Part shown: piece after piece, positions 28,049 through 37,762 of the stretch
Position numbering within the stretch: position 1 is the first letter of the stretch
How the letters are laid out: the number at the start of each line of letters is the position of its first letter
From: Oryzobacter telluris
GTDB taxonomy: Bacteria; Actinomycetota; Actinomycetes; Actinomycetales; Dermatophilaceae
NCBI RefSeq assembly: GCF_043099285.1
Contig: NZ_CP170723.1
Coordinates: 1,612,001-1,676,000 of the forward strand
Reading direction: 5' to 3'
DNA length: 64,000 nucleotides
The notes under the pieces: generated by a model
What the model saw: only the letters and a program-made list of their open reading frames with translations
Told to the model about the DNA's origin: nothing
The model's database searches: none
Made by a program: the position numbers and the translations under genes

Positions 28049-30694
28049 TCAGGCGGTGGGCTTGGCGACGGCGACGAGCTCGATGTCGCGGGCCGACACC
28101 TCGTCGCCCACGGCGTAGTCGAGCGTCCCGGTGAGCTTGCCCGCGGCGCGCAGGTCGGTCTCGGCCGAGCGCACGTGGGCGAGCGCGGCCTCCGGTCCGA
28201 CGAGCGTCATCGTGGGGACCTCGGCGCGCATGCCGACCTTGGCCTCCGACTTCGCCTTGCGCACCACGGCGAGCGCGGCACCGACCGAGGCGAGCACGGC
28301 GGCGTCACCACCGGCGGGCACCTCGTCGACCGACGGCCACGCGGCCCGGTGCACCGACCCCTCGTGGGTCCACGACCAGACCTCCTCGGTGACGTACGGG
28401 AGGACGGGGGCGAACAGGCGCAGGACGACGTCGAGGGCGATGCGCAGCGTGGCGCGGGCGCTCGCCGCCGCGGCTTCCCCGTGGCCGCCGTACGCGCGGT
28501 CCTTGACGAGCTCGAGGTAGTCGTCGCAGAACGACCAGAACCACTGCTCGGTGACCTCGAGGGCACGGGTGAAGTCCCACGCCTCGAACCCGGCGGTGGC
28601 GCGGGCGACGACGTCACGCAGCCCGTCCAGGAGGGCGAGGTCGAGCGGCTCGGTCACCTGCGCGGCGAGGTCGCCCTCGACGTCCCCGAAGGTGAGCGCG
28701 AACTTGCTCGCGTTGAGCACCTTGATGGCGAGGCGCCGGCCGACCTTGATCTGGCCGGTGTCGTAGGCGGCGTCGGTGCCGAGGCGGCCGCTGGCGGCCC
28801 AGTAGCGCACGGCGTCGGCCGAGTGCTCCTTGAGCAGGTCCTCGGGCGTGACGACGTTGCCGCGCGACTTGCTCATCTTCTTGCGGTCGGGGTCGAGGAT
28901 CCAGCCGCTGATGGCGGCGTCGGTCCACGGCACCGAGCCGTGCTCCCAGTGCGAGCGCACGACCGTGGAGAACAGCCAGGTGCGGATGATGTCGTGGCCC
29001 TGGGGGCGGACGTCGAACGGGAAGACCTTCTCCCACAACGGGTCCGAGCCCTCGGCGCCATCCGCACGGCGCCAGCCGCCGGCGATCTGCGGCGACAGGG
29101 AGGACGTGGCCCAGGTGTCGAAGATGTCGGGGTCGCCGACGAACCCGCCGGGCACGCCGCGCTGGTCCTCGGTGTAGCCGGCCGGGGGGTTGGCCGCGGG
29201 GTCCACGGGCAGGTCGGCCTCGGACGGGACGATCGGGCTGTCGTGCACCGGCTCGCCGTCGGCGTCGAGCGGGTACCAGACGGGGATCGGCACGCCGAAG
29301 AAGCGCTGGCGCGAGACGAGCCAGTCGCCGTTGAGCCCCGACACCCAGTTGGCGTAGCGCGAGCGCATGAACGCCGGGTGGAAGTCGATCTCCTCGCCGC
29401 GGGCGACGAGGGCGGCGTTGAGGTCGGCGTCGCGGCCCCCGTTGCGGATGTACCACTGGCGCGAGGTGACGATCTCGAGCGGCTTCTCGCCGCGCTCGTA
29501 GAAGTTCGCCATCCGCTTGGTGGGGGTGGGCTCGCCGTCGAGGTCGCCCGACTCGCGCAGCGCGGTCACCACGGCCTCACGGGCGCCGAACGCGGTCTTG
29601 CCGGCGAGCCCCTCGGCGTACAGCGCCTCGCCCGTGGTGCCGACGAGCCACTCGGGGACCTCGGTCTGCAGGCGGCCGCTGCGGGTGACCACCGATCGGG
29701 TCGGGAGGCGCAGCTCGCGCCACCAGATGACGTCGGTGAGGTCGCCGAACGTGCAGCACATGGCGATGCCCGCACCCTTGTCGATCTCGGCGGCCGGGTG
29801 CGCCACGACCGGGACCTCCACACCGAACAGCGGCGAGGTGACGGTGGTGCCGAACAGCGGCTGGTAGCGCTCGTCATCGGGGTGGGCGATGAGGGCGACG
29901 ACGCTCGGGATGAGCTCGGGGCGCGTGGTCTCGATGTACAGGGGCGAGCCGTCGGGGCGGTGGAACGCGACCCGGTGGTAGTGGCCGGGGTAGTCGCGGG
30001 CCTCGAGCTCGGCCTGGGCGACGGCCGTCTGGAAGGTGACGTCCCACAGGCCCGGCGCCTCGGCCTGGTAGGCCTCGCCGCGGGCGAGGTTGCGCAGGAA
30101 CGCCTGCTGCGCCGTGGCGCGCGAGTGCTCGTCGATGGTGCGGTAGGTGATCGACCAGTCGTAGCTGTGGCCGATCCGCCGGAAGAGGGACTCGAAGGCC
30201 TCCTCGTCCTTGACGGTGAGCTCGTCGCACAGCTCGATGAAGTTCTGCCGCGAGATCGGGAGCTCGTCGGAGGACTTGGTGCTCTTCGCGTCACCGCGGA
30301 ACGGCGGCACGAAGTCGGGGTCGTGGTGCAGCGAGGCGTCGCCGCGCACGCCGTAGTAGTTCTGGACCCGCTTCTCGGTGGGCAGGCCGTTGTCGTCCCA
30401 GCCGATCGGGTAGAAGACGTTGAAGCCGGCCATCCGCTTGTAGCGGGCCACGCAGTCGGTGTGCGTGTAGCTGAAGACGTGCCCCATGTGCAGCGAGCCG
30501 GAGGCGGTGGGCGGCGGGGTGTCGACGGAGAACACGGCCGAGCGCGGACCGGCCAGGGCGGCGTCGCGGTCGAAGGCGTAGGTGTCCTGCTCCTGCCAGA
30601 CCGCGGCCCACTTGTCCTCGAGGCCGTCGAGGGACGGCCGTTCCGGGACGGAGGCAGCGCGAGATGGGGAGAGGGGCTCGGTCATGGCCGACAT
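28049..30694 (-). CDS. valS: Valyl-tRNA synthetase
   Basis: This 881-residue class I synthetase charges tRNA-Val and edits mischarged threonine. The HIGH motif appears as HMGH (SLHMGHVFSYTHTD) and the KMSKS motif is intact (DRKKMSKSRGN). The CP1 editing domain and the anticodon-binding domain are present. The length fits actinobacterial ValS. ATG 30694 is used; ATG 30685 is equally possible. It lies 34 bases downstream of the mycosin gene with no clear terminator between them, so read-through from the ESX genes is possible. Confidence 0.96.
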   Translation of the reverse strand: MSAMTEPLSPSRAASVPERPSLDGLEDKWAAVWQEQDTYAFDRDAALAGPRSAVFSVDTPPPTASGSLHMGHVFSYTHTDCVARYKRMAGFNVFYPIGWDDNGLPTEKRVQNYYGVRGDASLHHDPDFVPPFRGDAKSTKSSDELPISRQNFIELCDELTVKDEEAFESLFRRIGHSYDWSITYRTIDEHSRATAQQAFLRNLARGEAYQAEAPGLWDVTFQTAVAQAELEARDYPGHYHRVAFHRPDGSPLYIETTRPELIPSVVALIAHPDDERYQPLFGTTVTSPLFGVEVPVVAHPAAEIDKGAGIAMCCTFGDLTDVIWWRELRLPTRSVVTRSGRLQTEVPEWLVGTTGEALYAEGLAGKTAFGAREAVVTALRESGDLDGEPTPTKRMANFYERGEKPLEIVTSRQWYIRNGGRDADLNAALVARGEEIDFHPAFMRSRYANWVSGLNGDWLVSRQRFFGVPIPVWYPLDADGEPVHDSPIVPSEADLPVDPAANPPAGYTEDQRGVPGGFVGDPDIFDTWATSSLSPQIAGGWRRADGAEGSDPLWEKVFPFDVRPQGHDIIRTWLFSTVVRSHWEHGSVPWTDAAISGWILDPDRKKMSKSRGNVVTPEDLLKEHSADAVRYWAASGRLGTDAAYDTGQIKVGRRLAIKVLNASKFALTFGDVEGDLAAQVTEPLDLALLDGLRDVVARATAGFEAWDFTRALEVTEQWFWSFCDDYLELVKDRAYGGHGEAAAASARATLRIALDVVLRLFAPVLPYVTEEVWSWTHEGSVHRAAWPSVDEVPAGGDAAVLASVGAALAVVRKAKSEAKVGMRAEVPTMTLVGPEAALAHVRSAETDLRAAGKLTGTLDYAVGDEVSARDIELVAVAKPTA

Positions 30695-30728
30695 CCTCCC
30701 AGACGGCCGGAGCCGTCCTCACCCGGGT

Positions 30729-31985
30729 TCAGGCCGTGGGGCGGCGGCGCATCAGGCGCACGAGGGCCAGGCCGAGGACGGCGGCACCCGCCGCGACGCC
30801 GACCCAGACGACCTGCCGGCGGTCGCCGACGAGGGGGTCGGCCACGGGGCGTACGGCGACCCGCTGGCTGCCCGGTGTCTCGGTGGGGCGCGGTTTCGCG
30901 CCGGGGGCGAGCGGCCCGGCCACCCGGTCGTCGAGGACGGCCGTCAGGGCCTCGACGGGCTGCACGAGCCCCCACCCGGCCGTGTCGGTGCGCGCGTCGC
31001 GGCGGTCGCGGGCGGCGGTGACCTCGAGGCGGTGCTTCCACTGCGCCGGCCCGTCGGTGGGGAACCGCTGCGCGACCAGGGCCGCGGCGGCGCTCACGTA
31101 CGCCGTGGCGTAGCTCGTGGAGGCGCCCTCCTGGCTGAGGTAGCAGTCGCCCCACGCGCCCCAGGCGGTGAGGACGTCGCGCCCCGGTGCCACGAGGTCG
31201 ACGTGCTGGCCGTGCACGGAGTCGTCGGTGACCGCGTCGTTCGCGTCGGTGGCCGAGACCGCCACGGCCTCGGGGTAGGCGGCGGGGTAGCGCGGGCCGT
31301 CGGCCCGGTCCTCGGCCGTGAGCCGGTTGCCCGCCGAGGCGACGACGAGCGCCCCCTTGGCCGTGGCGAACCGCACGGCGGAGCGCAGGCGGGGGTCGTC
31401 GGTGGTGGTGCTCAGGGAGACGTTGATGACGGCGGCGCCCTGCTCGGAGGCGTACCGGATGCCCTGGGCGAGCGCCGCGACGCCCACCTCGCCGTCCTCC
31501 TCGCGCTGCTCGTCAGGAACGACCTTCACCGGGAGGATCCGCGCGTCGCGGGCCAGCCCGACGACACCCGACCGCTGCACCGGACGCGCCGCGATGATGC
31601 CGGCCACGGCGGTCCCGTGGGCCCGCTCGTCAGCACGCGGCGACCCGCCGGCGAACGAGCGGCCGCCGACGAGGACGCCGTCGGGGAAGTGCCCGTTGCG
31701 CTCTGCCACACCGGAGTCCACGACGGCGACGAGCACGCCGCGCCCGGTGGCGAGCTGCCAGGCCCGGTTCGCGCCGAGCCGGGTGAGGGCGGTCGGCGTG
31801 GCGGGCAGGTAGGCGACCTTGCCCTCCTCGCACTTCTCGGCCGCCGCGACGGCACGCGCGGGGGAGGAGGACGGCGCAGCGGCAGCGGGGGAGGCCGCCG
31901 TGAGCGCGGACAGCAGCACGACGCCACCGACGGCGGCGGCAGCGCCCACCCGTCGCGACGGGCGCCGGCCGGTGGGCCGGCTCAC
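30729..31985 (-). CDS. mycP: Mycosin 1, subtilisin-like protease of the type VII secretion system
   Basis: This 418-residue S8 protease has a signal peptide (residues ~1-45) and a C-terminal membrane helix (VVWVGVAAGAAVLGLALVRLM). The catalytic triad is visible: Asp in VAVVDSGV, His in ERAHGTAVAG and Ser in EGASTSYATAYVS. Cys residues near the N-terminus and at WGDCYLSQ are typical of mycosins. Mycosins stabilise the ESX membrane complex and process substrates on the outer face of the membrane. The GTG 31985 overlaps eccB (GTGA). Confidence 0.93.
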   Translation of the reverse strand: MSRPTGRRPSRRVGAAAAVGGVVLLSALTAASPAAAAPSSSPARAVAAAEKCEEGKVAYLPATPTALTRLGANRAWQLATGRGVLVAVVDSGVAERNGHFPDGVLVGGRSFAGGSPRADERAHGTAVAGIIAARPVQRSGVVGLARDARILPVKVVPDEQREEDGEVGVAALAQGIRYASEQGAAVINVSLSTTTDDPRLRSAVRFATAKGALVVASAGNRLTAEDRADGPRYPAAYPEAVAVSATDANDAVTDDSVHGQHVDLVAPGRDVLTAWGAWGDCYLSQEGASTSYATAYVSAAAALVAQRFPTDGPAQWKHRLEVTAARDRRDARTDTAGWGLVQPVEALTAVLDDRVAGPLAPGAKPRPTETPGSQRVAVRPVADPLVGDRRQVVWVGVAAGAAVLGLALVRLMRRRPTA

Positions 31986-33319
31986 GAGCCGCCGGAGACG
32001 ACGGTCCGGGCCGCCGCCGAGCCGAGGACCGGGCCGGGGCGGAGCAGCTCGGCCCACGACTGCGGGACCGGCGCGACGTCGTCGGGTCGGTAGCCGAGGC
32101 GGGCCAGGAGCTCGTCGTCGGCCCCCTCGAGGGCGTAGGCGGTGGCGGTCTGGTCGACCGCGAGCACCGGGCCCTTGTTGAGGACCGCACCCGACACGGC
32201 TCGCACGAGGGCGCCGTCACCGGTGTCGACGACGGTGCGCCCGCGCTCGGCCTCGGGGACCGGGTCGGCGCGCGACCCGAGCGTCACCTCGGGCTGGGTG
32301 CCGGCGGCGGCGGTGAGGGTGGCGCAGGGGATGTCGGGGATCGGCGTGGGGATCGTGGTGGGCCACTCGGGCGGCGCGAACTGCTGCGGCCGCACCTCGA
32401 GCTGGCGGATCTGGGCGGCCTGTACCGGGACCTCGCGACCCGACGCCCCCGACCCGAGCCGGTACATCTCCGTGGCGACCTCGGGCAGCGGCTCGAGGTC
32501 GCCGTTCGGGAGGACGAGGTAGCGGCGGCCGTCGGCGTCGCCCTCGAGGGCGAGCACCGAGCCGACGGTGGCCCCGGCCGGGAGGCCGGGCAGCGACTTG
32601 CCCAGGTCGTCGATGGTGAGCGGGCCGAGCGCCGCGGCCTCAGGAAAGAGGTTGAGCCAGGCGGCCGGGGCGCTGATGGGGGTGCGGCCGTCGAGGCGCA
32701 GCGCCACGGTGACCGCGGAGACGTCGCGGGCGGCGACGGGGTAGCGGCGGCCCTGGGCGACGACGAAGGTGCGGTCGCCGCTGCGCACGACGACGGCCCC
32801 GTCGGCCTGCGGCGTGGCCGCGCGGCGCGTGCCGATGGCGGTGGAGACGAGCTCGCCCTCCTCGAGGCACGACACCCAGCCGGAGTTGACCAGGCCGTCG
32901 GCGGGGGTCAGCGAGTCGGGCGCGCCGAGGATCCCCAGGGTCGGGCCGCGCCCGATGTCGCGCAGCTCGTCGTCGGGGACGGCGAGGACCTTGAACTCCG
33001 CCGCCGGGATGATGAGGCGCGCGCTCGTGGTGTTGACGACCGGGTGGAGCCTGCCGTTGAGCGAGACGTACCGGGCGCCGCTGTCCTCGGCGATGATCAG
33101 CCGGTTGTTCTTCCAGCCGTCGGGCAGCGAGGAGCGCAGCCAGCCGAACGCCATCGAGCCCAGGACGAGGACGACGGTCAGCGCGAGCCCGCCGGCCACG
33201 GCCCGCAGCGGGCGGTGCGGCTCGACCTCGCGGCCGCCGGGGGCCCCGCTGACGAACGCCGTGGTGAGGCGCCGACGGCTGAACGACTGGGCGTCGACGA
33301 GGTCCTTCTTGGTCGCCAC
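31982..33319 (-). CDS. eccB: Type VII secretion protein EccB
   Basis: This 445-residue protein has a short cytosolic N-terminus with the EccB signature (KKDLVDAQSFSRRRLTTAFV), one membrane helix (~40-62) and a large extracytoplasmic domain with two Cys. EccB is a core component of the ESX membrane pore. The GTG 33319 follows the eccD stop by three bases. The order eccD-eccB-mycP is typical of non-mycobacterial actinobacteria. Confidence 0.95.
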   Translation of the reverse strand: MATKKDLVDAQSFSRRRLTTAFVSGAPGGREVEPHRPLRAVAGGLALTVVLVLGSMAFGWLRSSLPDGWKNNRLIIAEDSGARYVSLNGRLHPVVNTTSARLIIPAAEFKVLAVPDDELRDIGRGPTLGILGAPDSLTPADGLVNSGWVSCLEEGELVSTAIGTRRAATPQADGAVVVRSGDRTFVVAQGRRYPVAARDVSAVTVALRLDGRTPISAPAAWLNLFPEAAALGPLTIDDLGKSLPGLPAGATVGSVLALEGDADGRRYLVLPNGDLEPLPEVATEMYRLGSGASGREVPVQAAQIRQLEVRPQQFAPPEWPTTIPTPIPDIPCATLTAAAGTQPEVTLGSRADPVPEAERGRTVVDTGDGALVRAVSGAVLNKGPVLAVDQTATAYALEGADDELLARLGYRPDDVAPVPQSWAELLRPGPVLGSAAARTVVSGGS

Positions 33320-33322
33320 GGG

Positions 33323-34654
33323 TCAGAGCACCCCGATGGTGGCGGCCGCGAGGGGGAGCAGCGCGACGAGGACGACGCCGTCGAGGGTGTCGGCGATCCG
33401 GCCGAGCCCGACCCGGGTGCGCGGCGCGAGGACGGCCAGCGAGACGACGACGGCGGCCCCTCCACCCAGGACGACGGCGAGGGCGGGGCGCCACGAGGCG
33501 TGCACCTGCGCGGCGGCCACCGCGGCGAGGGCCAGACCGAGGATGCCCGACGCCATCGCGAGCAGCACCGAGGTGCGGGTGCGGCTGTGCCGGGTGCGCA
33601 GCAGCGTGGCGACGTGGCCGACGACGACGAGCAGCGCACCCCAGACGCCCGCCGCGACGAGCTGCGGGGTGGTGAGGAGGGTGATGCCGCCGGACGCGAG
33701 GGCGATGGCGACCATGACGTCGTGGCCGCGGGCGACCTGCGCGCGGACCTGGCCACGGTCGACCTCGGGTGCGTCGGCGGAGATCTCGGCCTCGGTGCGC
33801 GGCGCGTGCGAGGACAGGCGGCTCGAGGAGATGCCGACCCACGGCAGGACGTTGCCGACGACGACGGCCACGACGAAGACCACGGCGGCGACGCTCGTCA
33901 TCGGGAGGTCGGCGGCGGTGGAGACGGCGCCGAGGACGACCATCGCGGCCCCGACGACCGACCCGGCGGCCAGGGCCAGCCGGTGCGTGCTCAGGGCCAG
34001 AGCCGCCAGGGCCCCGACCACGGCGACGGCGCCGCCGGCGTAGATCAGCCCCTCGCCCCAGAGCGGGGCGGACGGGACGACGGCCGAGCCCGCGACCGCG
34101 GCGTGGACCAGGGCGGTGGCGGCCAGGGCGACGGCACCGGCCGAGCGCGTGCGGGCGTGCAGCACCGCGGCGGTGGCGACGAGCAGCACTGCGACCGCCC
34201 CGGCGACGGCGGTGACGAGGAGCCCCGAGCCACGGGCCGTGAACAGCGCCCACGCGGCGCAGAGGAGGAAGACGGTGGCGGCCCCGACCGCGGTGCCGGC
34301 GCTGTGCCGGGCGGTCCAGGGGGCGAACTGCGTCTCGACGACGTCGGCCACCGCCTCGACGACGTCGTCGTAGACCTTGTCGGTGGTGACGTCGACGGTC
34401 TCGAGCGAGAGGACGGTGCCGTCGGTGACGCCCTGGGCGGCGAGCGAGCGGTCGGGGTCGAGGAGCACCCCGCCGCGCACGACGAGCCGGAACCCGTGCG
34501 AGGCGTTGCCGGCGTCGAGGACGCCGAGCTCGCGCGCCAGCTCGGGGACGAGCTCGACGACCGGGATGCCGCCCGGGACGCCGAGGTCGGCGCGACGGGT
34601 GCCCGACGACACGGACACGCGCACGAGCGACGCTGCGGTGCTGACCTGACTCAC
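33323..34654 (-). CDS. eccD: Type VII secretion integral membrane protein EccD
   Basis: This 443-residue protein combines an N-terminal ubiquitin-like (YukD) domain (residues ~8-85: LVRVSVSSGTRRADLGVP to SLETVDV) with about eleven membrane helices. It forms the membrane vestibule of the ESX complex. The GTG 34654 faces a 266-base intergenic region shared with the divergent WXG100 genes. It is the first gene of the eccD-eccB-mycP operon. Confidence 0.93.
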   Translation of the reverse strand: MSQVSTAASLVRVSVSSGTRRADLGVPGGIPVVELVPELARELGVLDAGNASHGFRLVVRGGVLLDPDRSLAAQGVTDGTVLSLETVDVTTDKVYDDVVEAVADVVETQFAPWTARHSAGTAVGAATVFLLCAAWALFTARGSGLLVTAVAGAVAVLLVATAAVLHARTRSAGAVALAATALVHAAVAGSAVVPSAPLWGEGLIYAGGAVAVVGALAALALSTHRLALAAGSVVGAAMVVLGAVSTAADLPMTSVAAVVFVVAVVVGNVLPWVGISSSRLSSHAPRTEAEISADAPEVDRGQVRAQVARGHDVMVAIALASGGITLLTTPQLVAAGVWGALLVVVGHVATLLRTRHSRTRTSVLLAMASGILGLALAAVAAAQVHASWRPALAVVLGGGAAVVVSLAVLAPRTRVGLGRIADTLDGVVLVALLPLAAATIGVL

Positions 34655-34768
34655 GACTGGAACTCTCCCCTCCGGCGGGCACGGTGTGGCTGCGCGGCGG
34701 GTGGTCCCCCGGCGCGTCCCCGCGGCCGTGACGAGCATAGACGGGGACTCGCCGGGGAGTTCTCCCCA

Positions 34769-34797
34769 TTGGCCGTCGTTCCACCACGTCGTAGTGT
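34769..34797 (+). promoter_or_regulatory. Promoter of the WXG100 operon
   Basis: The -35 TTGGCC (34769-34774) and -10 TAGTGT (34792-34797) are separated by 17 bases and lie 124 bases before the first WXG100 start. The rest of the 34655-34920 gap contains no gene that I can support. Confidence 0.55.
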
Positions 34798-34920
34798 CAT
34801 CGTTGCGAGACCACGGGAGGGCCGGATCCGGGGTCGGGAGAGGGGCCTCCGGTCAGGGGAAAGCCGTTCAACATCAGCGCGACGACCAACAGCCGGCGTC
34901 GCCACAGGGAAGGAATGACC

Positions 34921-35235
34921 ATGGGTGACTCGTTCAGCGCCGGCGAAGGCGTCGTCAAGAAGAGTGCCGACATCGTCAGCACCGCACGCGCCGACCTGCG
35001 CCAGCAGATCAGCGGCCTGCGCGGCCAGATGGAGCAGGTGAAGGCGCACTGGCAGGGCGAGGGTGCGCGCAGCTTCGACCAGGTCTCCGAGGCCTGGAAG
35101 ATCCAGACGCAGGACATCGTGGACGTCCTCGACACCTTCGAGGCCAACCTCACCGGCGCCCAGCGCCAGTACGACGCCGACGACTCGTCCGCGGCGTCCA
35201 GCCTGTCCAAGTACAACAGCATGCTCGGCAAGTGA
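34921..35235 (+). CDS. WXG100-family protein (EsxB-like)
   Basis: This is a 104-residue two-helix protein with the WXG turn in AHWQGEGARSF at about residue 43. Small WXG100 proteins are secreted as folded heterodimers by the ESX machine. ATG 34921 is preferred to ATG 34915 because AGGGAAGGA is then eight bases away. The second WXG100 gene begins 17 bases downstream, so the pair is probably one heterodimer. Confidence 0.93.
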   Translation: MGDSFSAGEGVVKKSADIVSTARADLRQQISGLRGQMEQVKAHWQGEGARSFDQVSEAWKIQTQDIVDVLDTFEANLTGAQRQYDADDSSAASSLSKYNSMLGK

Positions 35236-35252
35236 GCGGGAGGGAGACCATC

Positions 35253-35543
35253 ATGACTGACGGCATCAAGGTCGGCGGGTCCGGCATCGACACCCTGGTC
35301 GGCGACATGAAGACCGGCCTGGGGAACCTCGAGTCGCGTCTCGAGACCATGAAGAGCGACCTGCGCCCCTACGTCGAGCAGTGGGACGGTTCGGCGCGCC
35401 AGGCGTACTCGCAGGCCCAGAAGGACTGGGACCAGCAGATCGAGGACTGCAAGCAGCTCCTCGAGGACGTCCGCCAGGCCGTCATCCGCTCCAAGGAGGA
35501 CTACCTCTCCGGCGAGCTGCGCAACACCAACATGTGGGGCTGA
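35253..35543 (+). CDS. WXG100-family protein (EsxA-like)
   Basis: This 96-residue two-helix protein has the turn motif EQWDGSARQAYSQAQ and ends in NTNMWG. It begins with MTDGIKVGGSGIDTLV. ATG 35253 follows GGGAGGGAG. With the preceding gene it forms the expected pair of ESX substrates. Which partner carries the C-terminal export signal is not clear from the sequence. Confidence 0.93.
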   Translation: MTDGIKVGGSGIDTLVGDMKTGLGNLESRLETMKSDLRPYVEQWDGSARQAYSQAQKDWDQQIEDCKQLLEDVRQAVIRSKEDYLSGELRNTNMWG

Positions 35544-35645
35544 CCCCACCACAGCACCGCACCACCAGCCGCGTGCCGGCACCCGTGACGCGGGTGCCGG
35601 CACGACCGGCGTTCCACACGCACCGACCTCGGGGGAGGAGACACC

Positions 35646-36239
35646 ATGGGACTGCCTGACGAGGACCGACCGATCCGCTACCCGTCGGTCCTGAGCGTCC
35701 TGGGCCGTGAGCACCGGGAGCAATGGACCGAGAAGGCCGGCGACGGCGTCACCCGCGTCGACAACTCGCTCGCCGAGCGGTCGACCTTCGGGGGCACCCC
35801 CGCCGCGCAGAAGTTCGCCAGCGTCTACGAGGCCGCGCGCACCGAGTACGAGGCCGTGCTCAAGGGCGCCCGCGAGGACCTCCGGATCGCCGCCGAGAAC
35901 CTCGCCCTGGCCGCGCAGGAGATGCGCAGCCGCGACGAGAACGCCGGCGCCGCGTTCGTCACGCTCCTCTCGCGCTGGACCGACCCCAACGGGTTCGAGA
36001 GCACCCAGCGCCAGGAGGAGGCCCGCGGCACCGAGCAGGGCCAGCAGGGCGCCACGACGATGGCCGACCTCACCGAGGACGACCAGCCGCCGGCCGGCGA
36101 CCGCCCCGACCCGTCGGGCGGCCCCGTCACCGGCCCCGGTGCCGGTCCCGGCAGCAGCCCGGGGGCCGAGCCCGCCCCGACGATGGCGACCGGTCCCACC
36201 GGGACCGGGCCGAGCCCCGGCCGCGACGGCGTGGCCTGA
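35646..36239 (+). CDS. Unknown helical protein in the ESX operon
   Basis: This 197-residue protein has a predicted helical region at ~45-115 (AAQKFASVYEAARTEYEAVL, ENLALAAQEMRSRDEN) and a disordered tail rich in Gly, Pro, Ser and Thr. There is no signal peptide, no membrane helix and no clear WXG motif. Its place between the WXG100 pair and the second mycosin suggests an ESX substrate or a PE/EspB-like partner (inference). The SD GGGGGAGGAG precedes ATG 35646. The gene ends five bases before mycP2. Confidence 0.7.
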   Translation: MGLPDEDRPIRYPSVLSVLGREHREQWTEKAGDGVTRVDNSLAERSTFGGTPAAQKFASVYEAARTEYEAVLKGAREDLRIAAENLALAAQEMRSRDENAGAAFVTLLSRWTDPNGFESTQRQEEARGTEQGQQGATTMADLTEDDQPPAGDRPDPSGGPVTGPGAGPGSSPGAEPAPTMATGPTGTGPSPGRDGVA

Positions 36240-36244
36240 CCACC

Positions 36245-37759
36245 GTGTCCACCCGACCCCCGATGCCGGGCCCGCGCCAGCGGCGCGGGTCCCGCACGTG
36301 GCGCCGCCGGCTCGCGCCGGGGCTCCTCGCCGCCGCCGTCGCGCCCGTGGTGGCCGCACCGGCCGTGGCGACCCCGCACGCACTCGCGCCGGCCGCACCT
36401 GCGGCCCCGGCGGCCGCGGCCGCCGACGGGTTCGGTGAGGGGGGCTGGTGGTGGGACGCCATGGGCGTCGACACCCTCCAGCGCGCCGGCACCGGCACGG
36501 GCGTCACCGTGGCGGTCGTCGACACCCCGATCAACCCCGACGTGCCCGAGCTGAAGGGGCGCATCGCGAAGTCCTCCAGCCCGTGCCTCAAGGCCGGCGG
36601 CGGCACGATGTCGCCGCGCAGCACCGGGCGCGAGGCCGAGCACGGCACGACGATGGCCGCGCTGATCGGCGGCACCGGCCGCGGCAGCGGCCCCGGGGGC
36701 AGTGGCATCCGCGGCATCGCCCCCGACGCCACGCTCCTGCACTACGCCGTCAGCTACCCCAACCCGAAGCGCGCCGGCGACCTCGCCTGCGGGCTGTCCG
36801 GCCCCGGGTACGACGAGCTCGCCGAGGGCGTCGTCGCCTCCATCCGCGCGGCGGTCGCCGACGGCGCCGACATCATCAACCTCTCCGTGGTCACCGACTA
36901 CGACGCCGACTACGGACCCGCGCTGCTCGAGGCCTACCGGGCCGGCGTCATCGTCGTCGCCGGCACCGACAACGCCGGGCGCGGGGTGATGTGGCCGGCG
37001 CTCGGCAACGGCGTCGTCGTCGTCAACCCCGTCGACCGCACGGGCCGCGTCTACGAGCAGTCCGTCAAGAACGCCCCCTCCATCGGGTTCACCGCCCCCG
37101 GCAAGGGCGTCAACGCCCTGGGGGTCGAGGCCGGCCGCTGGCGCAGCGACTTCCTCGCCGACGGCTCCTCCAACGCCACCGCCCTCGTCAGCGGCGGGCT
37201 CGCCGCGATGTGGTCGGCCCACCGGGAGGCCACCGCCAACCAGGTCCTCCAGGCCGCGAAGGCCCAGGTCGGGCTGCGCAAGGGCGCCACCGGGGTCGAG
37301 ACCTGGTTCCGCCGCGAGGGGTCGGACCTGCCGCAGGTCACCGCGCGCAACCCCGCCTACGGCTGGGGCATCGTCGACCCCGCCGACGCCGTGGCCACCG
37401 ACCCCACGACGCTGCCCGACACCAACCCCATGGCCCTCGACCTCGGCGGCGAGGAGCCGTCGTTCGCCGACGTCACGGCGGCCACGGCCGCCCCCTCGGC
37501 GAGTGCTTCGGCCACGCCCTCGGCCACCGCCGCCCCCTCACCCGGTGCGGCGCCGGCGGCCGATGACACGGGGTCCGGCGCCTTCTGGCCGCTGGTCGGC
37601 CTCGGCGCCCTCGCCGTCCTCGCGGCGGGGGTGGGCGCCCTCGTCGTCGCCCGCCGCCGCACCACGACCACCGGGGCCCGCCCCGACGACATCGACGACA
37701 CCGACGACAGGGGCGCACCGAGCGCCCACACCGGCGCCCGCGCCGACGGGGAGGAGTGA
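36245..37759 (+). CDS. Mycosin 2, second subtilisin-like protease of the ESX locus
   Basis: This is a 504-residue S8 protease with a signal peptide (~1-43) and a C-terminal membrane helix (FWPLVGLGALAVLAAGVGAL) followed by a basic then acidic tail. Triad residues are Asp in VAVVDTPINPD, His in EAEHGTTMAAL and Ser in DGSSNATALVSGG. The Ser loop differs from the usual GTSxA. A long Ala/Ser/Thr/Pro linker precedes the anchor. It is only distantly similar to mycP on the opposite strand, so this locus has two mycosins. It is coupled to the unknown gene before it and lies four bases before the PPE-like gene. Confidence 0.88.
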   Translation: MSTRPPMPGPRQRRGSRTWRRRLAPGLLAAAVAPVVAAPAVATPHALAPAAPAAPAAAAADGFGEGGWWWDAMGVDTLQRAGTGTGVTVAVVDTPINPDVPELKGRIAKSSSPCLKAGGGTMSPRSTGREAEHGTTMAALIGGTGRGSGPGGSGIRGIAPDATLLHYAVSYPNPKRAGDLACGLSGPGYDELAEGVVASIRAAVADGADIINLSVVTDYDADYGPALLEAYRAGVIVVAGTDNAGRGVMWPALGNGVVVVNPVDRTGRVYEQSVKNAPSIGFTAPGKGVNALGVEAGRWRSDFLADGSSNATALVSGGLAAMWSAHREATANQVLQAAKAQVGLRKGATGVETWFRREGSDLPQVTARNPAYGWGIVDPADAVATDPTTLPDTNPMALDLGGEEPSFADVTAATAAPSASASATPSATAAPSPGAAPAADDTGSGAFWPLVGLGALAVLAAGVGALVVARRRTTTTGARPDDIDDTDDRGAPSAHTGARADGEE

Positions 37760-37762
37760 GAC

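Noticed and set aside
34655..34920. A small gene between eccD and the WXG100 genes
   Set aside because: Frames here lack ribosome-binding sites and protein-like composition. The gap is explained by divergent promoters.
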